From: Ignavibacteria bacterium
Lineage (GTDB): Bacteria; Bacteroidota; Ignavibacteria; UBA10030; SZUA-254
Length of the DNA: 5,090 nucleotides
Assembly (NCBI GenBank): GCA_005877655.1
Contig: VBOC01000137.1
Coordinates: forward strand, 1 to 5,090
Reading direction: 5' to 3'
The translations under genes and the position numbers were made by a program. The notes below the pieces were generated by a model. It ran no database searches, was not told the DNA's origin, and saw nothing but the letters and a program-made list of their open reading frames with translations. Below, piece by piece: positions 1 through 5,090 of this stretch (within the stretch, counting starts at the first letter, position 1; the number at the start of each line of letters is the position of its first letter).

Positions 1-1230
1 TGGTCGCCCGTCGCGGATTCGCTCCATCCGGGAGATCGCATTGCCTTCGCCGGCTCGAAGGAGGGAAGATCGGACATCTATACCTATAATCTCGGCACGA
101 AGGAATTGAAAAATCTGACGTCCGACGTCTTCACCGACGCGGATCCCGCATGGTCGTCGGACGGCTCGGCGATCTATTTCTCCTCCGACCGGAAAAACTA
201 TCTCGACCCGTCGGCGGTCCCGCCCCGGTTCAAGATGCAGCAGCATGATTTCCATCAGCTCGATCTCTACCGCATCGATGTCGCGAGCGCGACACTCACG
301 CGCATCACTGATGAGCCGAACAGCGATGAGACCTCCCCGGTTGCGGCCCGGGACGGCAAGCACCTTTTGTTTGTGTCGGATATGAGCGGAATCAACAACA
401 TCTACCTGAAGGACCTGGACAGCGGCACGGAGCGCCCGCTGACAAATTCAATCACCGGGGTTTACCAGCTCTCGCTCTCGGAGGATGGGCAACGGCTTGC
501 CTTCAGTTCCCTGGACAATGCCGGATTCGACATCTTTTTCATGCGAGCCCCTCTCGAACGGAACCTCAAGATTCAGGCCGTCGAACCCACGGAGTTCTTC
601 AAGCACCGGTTCCAGCCCGCTCCGCGGACAATCGCCGGCGAGACCCGAAAAGAAAGTCTGAAGGTCGCCGACGACATTCTGATCGGGTCGGAGTTGCGCG
701 ATTCAACCCGGCTCTACGGAGAGGATGTGAAGATCGACCTGAGGAACTACGTATTCAACGACGCCTTCAGGGACGCGCCGAAGAGGGTCGATACGGCAAA
801 GAACGTGGTCGTGGCTAACAACGTCGATTCCTCGGGCAATTACAAAATCAACAAGTACAAGCTGAACTTCTCGCCCGATATCGTGTACGGCAATGCGGGC
901 TACAACACCTTTTACGGCGTTCAGGGATCCACGCTGATGGCATTCAGCGACATGCTCGGCGACCATCAGATCTTTATCCTGACGAACCTTTTGTTCGACC
1001 TGAAAAACAGCGACTACGCGCTCGCGTACCTGTACCTCCCGAAGCGGATCGATTACGGCATCCAGGCGTTCCACAGCGCCCGGTTCCTCGAGCTGACCGA
1101 TACGATAACCGGCGCGAGCCTGTACAGGTTCAGGAACTACGGCGTGACCGGGCTCGCCTCCTACCCCGTCTCCCACTTCGAGCGGCTTGAATTAAATGAT
1201 CCTCACCGAATTGAGCTATGTCCACGATAA
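1..1230 (+). CDS. TolB/PD40 beta-propeller plus start of an Omp85-type barrel (5' partial, frameshifted)
   Basis: The frame is open from base 1, so the true start and any signal peptide lie before the window. Nucleotides 1-545 encode propeller blades of the TolB/PD40 (WD40-like) kind. The repeated pattern is 'PAWSSDGSAIYFSSD' (from about 145), 'SPVAARDGKHLLFVSD' (about 334-381) and 'LSLSEDGQRLAFSS' (about 469-510), with blade ends such as 'DIYTYNLGTKELKNLT' and 'NIYLKDLDSGTERPLT'. A polar linker of about 100 residues follows (547-855) in which I recognise no POTRA domain. From about 856 the sequence alternates in amphipathic beta-strands typical of an outer-membrane barrel ('YKLNFSPDIVYGNAGYNT', 'ALAYLYLPKRIDYGIQAF'). 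Homology-like sequence stops at about 1194. The last residues up to TAA at 1228-1230 are out of frame, and the barrel continues in the +2 frame from 1196. By inference this is an outer-membrane protein with a periplasmic propeller. Its substrate or partner cannot be read from the sequence. Confidence 0.82.
   Translation, partial: WSPVADSLHPGDRIAFAGSKEGRSDIYTYNLGTKELKNLTSDVFTDADPAWSSDGSAIYFSSDRKNYLDPSAVPPRFKMQQHDFHQLDLYRIDVASATLTRITDEPNSDETSPVAARDGKHLLFVSDMSGINNIYLKDLDSGTERPLTNSITGVYQLSLSEDGQRLAFSSLDNAGFDIFFMRAPLERNLKIQAVEPTEFFKHRFQPAPRTIAGETRKESLKVADDILIGSELRDSTRLYGEDVKIDLRNYVFNDAFRDAPKRVDTAKNVVVANNVDSSGNYKINKYKLNFSPDIVYGNAGYNTFYGVQGSTLMAFSDMLGDHQIFILTNLLFDLKNSDYALAYLYLPKRIDYGIQAFHSARFLELTDTITGASLYRFRNYGVTGLASYPVSHFERLELNDPHRIELCPR
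1189..1198 (+). other. Frameshift point in the propeller-barrel gene
   Basis: Up to the GAA TTA codons at 1189-1194 the barrel reads in frame 1; from ATG ATC CTC ACC at 1196 it reads in frame 2. Skipping one base in the short A run at 1194-1196 restores a continuous protein ('...HFERLEL-MILTELSYVHD...') with no residues obviously missing. One extra A, or loss of two bases, would explain it equally well. Confidence 0.78.
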
Positions 1231-1891
1231 CAGTCTCTGGGGCCTGATCGCGCCCATCAACGGAGAGCGGTACAACATCTCCCTCATGGGCAGCCCGAAG
1301 CTCGGCGACGAATCGTTGGGGTTCTACACCGTCACGGCCGACTACAGAAACTACCTCAAGTTTTGGAGGAGCTACACGTTTGCCTTCCGGCTCGCGGGCG
1401 GCGGAAGTTTTGGACAGGATCCGCAGCGTTTCATCGTGGGCGGAGTCGACAACTGGATCAATCGCCAGTTCGAGAACGACCAAATTCCGATCCAGAATGC
1501 CGAAGACTTCGTGTTTCTGACTTCGGGGATTCCGCTCAGGGGCTACAACTACAACGCGCGGATCGGAACGAAGTACGCGCTGATTAACATGGAGTTCCGG
1601 TTCCCGTTCTTCGGCTATGTCACGGCGGGCCCCTTGCCGGTCTTTTTCCAGAGCCTCAACGGGATGTTCTTCCTCGACATGGGAGGGGCGTGGACCGGAA
1701 GGGCTGATTTTAAGGGGATCGACAGGGACCCCTCGGGAAGCCTCTATATGAAGGACTTGCTCACCGGGATGGGTTATGGCGTCAGGATGATCTTTCTCGG
1801 CTTTTTGCTCAAACTCGACGTCGCCTACTCGTTCAACCTGCAGGCATTTTCGACGCCGAAATACTACGTTTCCCTCGGCGCCGACCTTTAG
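1196..1891 (+). CDS. C-terminal half of the Omp85/BamA-like outer-membrane barrel (same gene, shifted frame)
   Basis: This frame carries the rest of the barrel begun upstream. The clearest mark is 'SGIPLRGYNYN' (residues 110-120). LRGY at 1535-1546 matches the conserved (V/I/L)RG(F/Y) motif of loop L6 in Omp85 proteins (BamA, TamA, FhaC). It is followed by a strand like the family's penultimate region, 'GTKYALINMEFRFPFFG', then 'FFLDMGGAW' and 'GYGVRMIFLGFLLKLDVAYSF', which resemble the last BamA strands. The protein ends in 'YYVSLGADL', so the C-terminal aromatic residue common in outer-membrane proteins is absent. The ATG at 1196 directly follows an in-frame TAA (1193-1195) and has only a weak purine stretch (GAGCGG, 1180-1185) upstream. 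It is therefore probably not a real start; this is the downstream half of one disrupted gene. Omp85 membership is fairly secure, while the role in protein or lipid insertion is inference from the family. Confidence 0.8.
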   Translation: MILTELSYVHDNSLWGLIAPINGERYNISLMGSPKLGDESLGFYTVTADYRNYLKFWRSYTFAFRLAGGGSFGQDPQRFIVGGVDNWINRQFENDQIPIQNAEDFVFLTSGIPLRGYNYNARIGTKYALINMEFRFPFFGYVTAGPLPVFFQSLNGMFFLDMGGAWTGRADFKGIDRDPSGSLYMKDLLTGMGYGVRMIFLGFLLKLDVAYSFNLQAFSTPKYYVSLGADL

Positions 1892-3390
1892 TCCGGAGTT
1901 CCGCGGAGCGGAACGATGTCTTGCCCCGTTACGCGTTGCGGGACAAGCGTGACTGCAACCCGGAAGAGAGCTACAGCGGCAGAAACACTGTGAACGTGGT
2001 CCCCTTCCCCTCCTCGCTCGTTACCTCGATGTGCCCCCGGTGAAGTTCCGCGACCCACTTCGCGATCGCGAGCCCCAGGCCGCTCCCTCCCATCTCGCGT
2101 GAGCGGGCCTTGTCGACGCGATAAAAACGGTCGAAGATTTTTGCAAGTTCCGCCTCCGGGATCCCCACTCCCGTATCCTGCACCTGAACTTTCACGAAGC
2201 CGTCGCGGCGCTCGGACGAAACCGAGACCCGCCCCTGTTCGGGCGTATACTTGATGGCGTTGTCGATCAGGTTCAGAAAAAGCTGACGCAGCCTGATCCG
2301 GTCGCCGATGACGGTCAAACTCCTCGAGGAGGTCCTTCATCCGGACTTCCTCATATTGAACCTCCTGCTGCTCGAAATCGGCTTTCGACATCGTCAACAA
2401 ACTCTCCACTATTGATGAAAGCCGGACGAGTTCTTCGAGGTTGCTGACAAGCACCCGGCGGTATTCGGCCGGGTCCTTCTCTTTTCTGAGAGCCAGCTCG
2501 ACTTCTCCGCGCATGATCGTCAGGGGCGTCCGCAGTTCATGGGAGGCGGCGATGGAGAACTGCCTGATCTGATCGAACGACTCGCTCAGGCGGGAGATCA
2601 TTCTGTTGAACGTCGAGATCAGACGACCGATTTCATCGTCCACGTCGCGGGCCGGAATCTGCTGCTTCAGGTTGTTGACGGTGATCGCGTGGGCTGTCTT
2701 TGTCACCATGTCGACCGGTTTCAGCGACTGGTACGCCAGAAACCACCCGCCGCCCACCGACAGCGCCATCGCGGCCGGGATGAGTATGAGAAAAATCGAG
2801 AAGAGATTACCCAGCGCCTCGCTGACCTCCGCCAGAGGATATGCCACATAGATCTCGAGTTCGCTGGTCTTTGTTCCCGCGACGCGCAAATCCATTCCAT
2901 TGGGATCGTGCAGCGTCTTGATGACGACGGAATCGATGGGGATGTCGGTTCCGATCAAGGCCTCCGCTCTCACCATCAGACTCTCCTCGCTTGCGCCGAA
3001 GGAGCGAAACGGAATCGCCCCCCACTTGTTTGTCACTTCGACCAGCGTCTTCTTGGGATTCGACACCGCGTGCGCGTAGATCTCATTCCAGATTGCCTCA
3101 TCGCCGCTCCCGGTATCCGCCACCTGCGCCCGGGAGAGGGTGGTGTCGCCTGCCGGCACGACGGACACCTGCGCGCCGTACTTCCTGCTCGCCCTTACTT
3201 TCGAGCTCTTCCCCTCGATAAAATTCTTGACCCACACGACTTCGGTCTTCAACGAGCGGTCGAGGCTCTGCGAAAGCCTCTCGCCGGAATACATGAATGC
3301 GATCAGGCCGAACGCGACCAGCGTGGCGAGCAGGACGAGAGAATACCAGAGGATGATTCGGGCACGGATTGAACGGAAGAGGAGCGCCAT
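1888..3390 (-). CDS. Sensor histidine kinase, N-terminal part: sensor, HAMP and HisKA (frameshifted)
   Basis: This is the membrane sensor of a two-component system. A short cytoplasmic start is followed by transmembrane segment 1 (about residues 12-34), an extracytoplasmic region of about 160 residues with no sensor fold I recognise, and transmembrane segment 2 (about 196-219). A HAMP linker (about 220-272) and a HisKA dimerisation domain follow, with the phospho-acceptor H284 in 'QFSIAASHELRTPLT'. Genuine sequence runs to 'MKDLLEEF' at residue 358 (about 2317). The remaining 142 residues up to the stop at 1888-1890 are an Arg/Gly-rich out-of-frame tail, while the ATPase domain continues in another frame (1971-2318). 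An intact version would end at 1971 and be close to 495 residues. The ATG at 3388-3390 follows the regulator's TGA by one base and has AAGGA (3399-3403) at an 8-base spacing. The stimulus is unknown; the layout resembles CusS/CopS-type kinases, but nothing here shows metal sensing. Confidence 0.85.
   Translation of the reverse strand: MALLFRSIRARIILWYSLVLLATLVAFGLIAFMYSGERLSQSLDRSLKTEVVWVKNFIEGKSSKVRASRKYGAQVSVVPAGDTTLSRAQVADTGSGDEAIWNEIYAHAVSNPKKTLVEVTNKWGAIPFRSFGASEESLMVRAEALIGTDIPIDSVVIKTLHDPNGMDLRVAGTKTSELEIYVAYPLAEVSEALGNLFSIFLILIPAAMALSVGGGWFLAYQSLKPVDMVTKTAHAITVNNLKQQIPARDVDDEIGRLISTFNRMISRLSESFDQIRQFSIAASHELRTPLTIMRGEVELALRKEKDPAEYRRVLVSNLEELVRLSSIVESLLTMSKADFEQQEVQYEEVRMKDLLEEFDRHRRPDQAASAFSEPDRQRHQVYARTGAGLGFVRAPRRLRESSGAGYGSGDPGGGTCKNLRPFLSRRQGPLTRDGRERPGARDREVGRGTSPGAHRGNERGGEGDHVHSVSAAVALFRVAVTLVPQRVTGQDIVPLRGTPD
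1898..1914. terminator. Perfect 7-bp inverted repeat after the barrel gene
   Basis: GTTCCGC-GGA-GCGGAAC is a perfect 7-bp GC-rich stem with a 3-base loop, starting 7 bases past the TAG of the + strand gene. No run of T follows it, so it is not a classic intrinsic terminator. It could still help end or stabilise the + strand transcript. Its place in the gap between convergent genes supports that reading. Confidence 0.4.
1920..1947 (-). terminator. Hairpin downstream of the kinase, possible terminator
   Basis: On the - strand CTTGTCCCG (1947-1939) can pair with CGGGGCAAG (1928-1920) across a 10-base loop. This gives nine pairs, one of them a G-U wobble in the - strand RNA; in the + strand RNA that pair would be an A-C mismatch. 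The hairpin lies 24 bases past the kinase TAG (1971-1973), so it fits an end of the two-component transcript better than an end of the + strand gene. No U tract follows. Confidence 0.38.
1971..2318 (-). CDS. HATPase_c catalytic domain of the same histidine kinase (shifted frame)
   Basis: This frame holds the ATP-binding domain that should follow HisKA. In order it shows the start of the N region 'VIGDRIRLRQLFLNLIDNA', then 'IKYT', the G1 box 'DTGVGIP', the F box 'IFDRFYRVD' and the G2 box 'GGSGLGLAIA'. It ends in the usual 'GTTFTVFLPL' with TAG at 1971-1973. All key ATP-binding motifs are present, so the domain itself looks undamaged. The first possible codon (TTG, 2316-2318) has no good ribosome site and sits in the middle of a domain linker, so this is very unlikely to be a separate gene. 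It is the C-terminal part of the kinase above, separated by a frame change and a small loss of sequence. Confidence 0.85.
   Translation of the reverse strand: MTVIGDRIRLRQLFLNLIDNAIKYTPEQGRVSVSSERRDGFVKVQVQDTGVGIPEAELAKIFDRFYRVDKARSREMGGSGLGLAIAKWVAELHRGHIEVTSEEGKGTTFTVFLPL
2314..2325 (-). other. Frameshift/deletion junction in the histidine kinase
   Basis: 'MKDLLEEF' (ending at about 2317) should open the first helix and strand of the ATPase domain. The next recognisable residues, 'TVIGDRIRLRQ', begin at 2315 in the other frame and correspond to a point roughly 20-25 residues later in the family. The junction therefore combines a frame change with about 65-75 missing bases. The amount missing is estimated from memory of related kinases, not from an alignment. 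Confidence 0.72.
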
Positions 3391-3391
3391 G

Positions 3392-4063
3392 TCACTCGTC
3401 CTTCAGGACGTAACCGATGCCCCGGACCGTGAACAGGAGTTTTTTCTCGAATCCGTCGTCGATCTTGCTCCTCAGATGGTTGACATAGACATCGACCACA
3501 TTCGTCCCGGTGTCGAAGTTATAGTTCCAGATATGCTCGGAAAGAATCGTGCGGGTGAGGACCCGGTTGACGTTCCGCATGAGGTACTCAAGGAGGGCGT
3601 ATTCCTTGCCGGTCAACTCAATCGCCTTGTCGGCCCGTTTTGCCTTATGGGTGACGGTATCGAGCTGGAGGTCCAGGATTTTCAAGATCGTCGACTTCTC
3701 CGCGGCGCCGCGCCGGAGCAGCGACCGGACGCGCGCGACGAGCTCCGCGAACGCAAACGGCTTGGAGAGATAATCGTCGGCGCCCGAATCGAGGCCTTCC
3801 ACCCTGTCCTCCACGGCGCTCTTCGCCGTGAGCATGAGAACGGGGGTCTTGAGTTGTTTCGAGCGGATCCCCTTCAGGACGACGATCCCGTCCTTTTTGG
3901 GGAGGAAAATATCGAGGATTATGAGATCGTACTCCCCGCTCAGCGCCAGGGTTTCCCCCTGGAGTCCGTCGGAAGCGACGTCCACCGCGTAGCGCTCCTC
4001 CTCCAATCCCTGTTTCAGGAATTTCGCTACTTTCTTCTCGTCTTCAACAACGAGTATTTTCAT
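3392..4063 (-). CDS. OmpR/PhoB-family response regulator
   Basis: The protein is 223 residues long, the normal size for this family, and looks complete. The receiver domain (about 1-118) has the acidic pocket E7/D8/E9, the phospho-acceptor D51 in 'YDLIILDIFLPKKDG', the switch threonine T79 ('MLTA') and the conserved lysine K101 ('YLSKPF'). The C-terminal winged-helix DNA-binding domain (about 128-222) shows 'LTGKEYALLEYLM', the recognition-helix region 'VVDVYVNHLRSKID' and the closing hairpin 'FTVRGIGYVL'. It should be phosphorylated by the adjacent kinase and act as a cytoplasmic DNA-binding regulator. The gene begins 85 bases after the upstream secreted-protein gene and ends one base before the kinase start, an RR-HK operon order typical of CusRS/CopRS-like pairs. 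A GGGAG (4074-4078) lies 10 bases before the ATG. Regulated genes are unknown; an AT-rich direct repeat upstream could be its own binding site. Confidence 0.95.
   Translation of the reverse strand: MKILVVEDEKKVAKFLKQGLEEERYAVDVASDGLQGETLALSGEYDLIILDIFLPKKDGIVVLKGIRSKQLKTPVLMLTAKSAVEDRVEGLDSGADDYLSKPFAFAELVARVRSLLRRGAAEKSTILKILDLQLDTVTHKAKRADKAIELTGKEYALLEYLMRNVNRVLTRTILSEHIWNYNFDTGTNVVDVYVNHLRSKIDDGFEKKLLFTVRGIGYVLKDE
3399..3403 (-). promoter_or_regulatory. Ribosome binding site of the kinase gene
   Basis: AAGGA on the - strand lies 8 bases before the ATG at 3390, inside the last codons of the response regulator. It supports this start and suggests coupled translation, because the regulator stop and kinase start are one base apart (TGA C ATG). 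Confidence 0.6.
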
Positions 4064-4083
4064 TTCCCGGCCACTCCCGCGGT

Positions 4084-4089
4084 AATATA
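4084..4089 (-). promoter_or_regulatory. Weak candidate -10 element for the regulator/kinase operon
   Basis: TATATT on the - strand lies about 20 bases before the regulator ATG, just downstream of the direct repeat. No good -35 hexamer stands 16-18 bases upstream. If used, it would most likely depend on an activator bound at the repeat, or on a promoter type with a different consensus. Confidence 0.22.
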
Positions 4090-4108
4090 CCGACCTTTGA
4101 GAGGCTGA

Positions 4109-4126
4109 ATATTAAGGATAGATTAA
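4109..4126 (-). promoter_or_regulatory. Possible regulator box: 7-bp direct repeat with 4-bp spacer
   Basis: Read on the - strand, TTAATCT-ATCC-TTAATAT gives two 7-base half-sites matching at 6 of 7 positions, with an 11-bp period. That is the half-site spacing used by PhoB/OmpR-family regulators. A further TTAA lies 10 bases upstream (4133-4136), so three TTAA cores sit on about the same face of the helix. The repeat is about 46 bases before the regulator ATG. AT-rich chance repeats are common, so autoregulation is only a hypothesis. Confidence 0.35.
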
Positions 4127-4148
4127 AACTTTTTAAGAAAGGCCCCTC

Positions 4149-5090
4149 TCATCTCAACACGAGCATCTTTCGCAGCTCGGTATACCGGCCTGCGGTCATC
4201 CGGTAATAATACACTCCGCTCGAGAAACCCCTCGCATCGAATCGCACCGATTTGAACCCGGCTTGCTGATCTTCATCCACGAGCAGTGCAACCCGCTTTC
4301 CGAGGAGATCGTACACGTCCAGTTTCACATGACCACCTTCCGGGAGGCCGTAGTGAATTTCAGTTTCAGGGTTGAAGGGATTCGGATAGTTCTGGCTCAT
4401 GCTGTACACACGGGGCAGATCTCCCGACTGTGCCGCTTCCGACCATCGAAGCGTAAGCTCCGAGGGTTCCTTCGGTATCGCAAACGCCCCTGTTCCTTCC
4501 ATCGATACGAGCTTCTCATCGACCCTGAGCACGGCCTGTACGCCGGTCTGATTCAATTTCCATCGAACGGTCAAGGGGTATGAGCCCGAAGAGAGGCGAA
4601 TCGGCACCTCGCGTTGATGAGCGGGCTCGGCCGATTCAATCATCCTGCCGGAGATGAATCGTACATCGAAAATCCCCCCGGGGGGCACCGGCGGAAGTTC
4701 AGCGAGCCTCGGGTCGATCTTCTTGTTAAAACTGCCAAAGTAAAGTTGCCGCTCCATGCCGGTCAGATCGGTCACCGCGAGCATATTGAGCTCATCCAGC
4801 CCGTTCGCTTCCAGAGGCGGAGCTTGCTTCCCAGGGGCCGAGGACAGAACGAGGTTCCCCGCCCCCGATGTTTTTACCCAGTACCCATTCCCCGGATTGA
4901 TTGTCGCGGCGGACCGGTAACCTTCTCCGAAGTCGAAGAATCTGGAAACGATGAGCCCCGGCGGATCGGTACTCACCGCGCTGACGGGAACCGGAGTCGT
5001 AATTGATCCGAAAAGATTCCAGCCGTCGGTCACGGCGATGCTGTCGGTCGCGAGCGTGTCGCCGAACAGAGTGACGGTCTGATTGGATCC
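4149..5090 (-). CDS. Secreted protein with a C-terminal type IX sorting domain (5' partial)
   Basis: The frame is open to the right edge, so the start and signal peptide are outside the window; the GTG at 5031-5033 is an internal codon. The visible part is 313 residues. A first module contains 'GWNLFGSITTPVPVSAV', 'DPPGLIVSRFFDFGEGY' and 'NPGNGYWVKTSGAGNLVLS' (about 4840-5025). I recognise this from secreted Ignavibacteria-type proteins as a stretch just before the sorting domain. A middle beta-rich segment follows ('LYFGSFNKKID', 'ELPPVPPGGIFDVRF'). The last 85 residues are a type A sorting domain: 'QNYPNPFNPETEIHYGLP', 'VKLDVYDLLGKRVALLVD', 'AGFKSVRFDARGFSSGVYYYRM' (split by a short gap in the family consensus) and a final 'KMLVLR'. 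Type IX secretion would carry it across the outer membrane and remove this domain. The functional domain lies upstream and out of sight. It is on the same strand as the two-component genes, 85 bases before the regulator. Confidence 0.9.
   Translation of the reverse strand, partial: GSNQTVTLFGDTLATDSIAVTDGWNLFGSITTPVPVSAVSTDPPGLIVSRFFDFGEGYRSAATINPGNGYWVKTSGAGNLVLSSAPGKQAPPLEANGLDELNMLAVTDLTGMERQLYFGSFNKKIDPRLAELPPVPPGGIFDVRFISGRMIESAEPAHQREVPIRLSSGSYPLTVRWKLNQTGVQAVLRVDEKLVSMEGTGAFAIPKEPSELTLRWSEAAQSGDLPRVYSMSQNYPNPFNPETEIHYGLPEGGHVKLDVYDLLGKRVALLVDEDQQAGFKSVRFDARGFSSGVYYYRMTAGRYTELRKMLVLR

Noticed and set aside
703..1176. - strand open frame opposite the barrel region
   Set aside because: It has low-complexity Val/Arg/Glu-rich content and overlaps clear coding sequence on the other strand.
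1189..1200. Programmed ribosomal frameshift in the barrel gene
   Set aside because: There is no slippery heptamer, no nearby strong stem-loop and no known precedent in this family. A plain indel explains it better.
2316..2318. A stand-alone ATPase-domain protein starting at TTG 2318
   Set aside because: The start falls inside the expected domain linker, has no ribosome site, and the sequence is the exact missing half of the upstream kinase.
2539..3372. Long + strand open frame (277 codons) opposite the kinase
   Set aside because: It is antisense to clear HAMP/HisKA sequence, is rich in His, Arg and Asp with no recognisable domain, and is best explained as a high-GC shadow.
3140..4108. Long + strand open frame (322 codons) opposite the regulator
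   Set aside because: It lies opposite an intact response regulator and the kinase start, and its predicted protein shows no family features.
4614..5006. + strand open frames opposite the type IX cargo gene (also 4263-4583)
   Set aside because: They are antisense to well-recognised sorting-domain sequence, with no domain or ribosome site.
5031..5033. GTG as the start of the secreted protein
   Set aside because: The frame continues open to the window edge, the preceding residues ('LFGDTLATDSIAV') run smoothly into the module, and no signal peptide follows the GTG.
5085..5090. GGATCC at the right edge as a cloning junction
   Set aside because: The same hexamer occurs elsewhere in the window (for example near 141-148), and coding sequence runs smoothly to the edge, so it carries no evidence of a junction.

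Overview
The window looks like a GC-rich chromosomal segment from a member of the Bacteroidota/Ignavibacteria/Chlorobi assemblage, or a relative that uses type IX secretion. The best evidence is a carboxy-terminal type IX (Por) sorting domain with the QNYPNPFNP signature at 4152-4406. It sits behind a 'GWNLFGS...PPG...GYWVK' module that I associate with secreted Ignavibacteria-type proteins. The outer-membrane propeller/barrel protein on the + strand fits the same kind of envelope. No RNA gene, CRISPR array, insertion sequence or phage gene was seen, and no gap between genes exceeds 90 bp.

Layout: (1) 1-1891, + strand: the 3' part of a large gene whose start lies before the window. It encodes a TolB/PD40-type beta-propeller followed by an Omp85/BamA-type outer-membrane beta-barrel. 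The reading frame breaks at about 1192-1197, so the gene appears as two overlapping open frames. (2) 1892-1970: a short convergent gap with two inverted repeats that could end transcription from either side. (3) 1971-3390, - strand: a membrane sensor histidine kinase. Its frame breaks at about 2319, and roughly 20-25 residues normally found between the HisKA and ATPase domains are missing. (4) 3392-4063, - strand: an intact OmpR/PhoB-family response regulator, one base upstream of the kinase start. (5) 4064-4148: an AT-rich gap with a PhoB-box-like direct repeat in front of the regulator. (6) 4149-5090, - strand: the C-terminal part of a type IX-secreted protein that enters from beyond the right edge.

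How the genes fit together: the regulator and kinase form one two-component operon (RR then HK, 1-bp gap). The secreted protein lies upstream on the same strand and could be co-transcribed or could be a separate unit. The propeller-barrel gene converges on the operon and shows no functional tie beyond being an envelope protein.

The most notable point is that two of the four genes carry out-of-frame lesions inside otherwise well-conserved domain sequence. Either the contig carries consensus errors, or the lesions are real; in that case the kinase lacks an in-frame ATPase domain and the barrel is cut in two. I did not find a convincing new biological system. The propeller-barrel architecture and the possible regulator box are the most biologically interesting leads.
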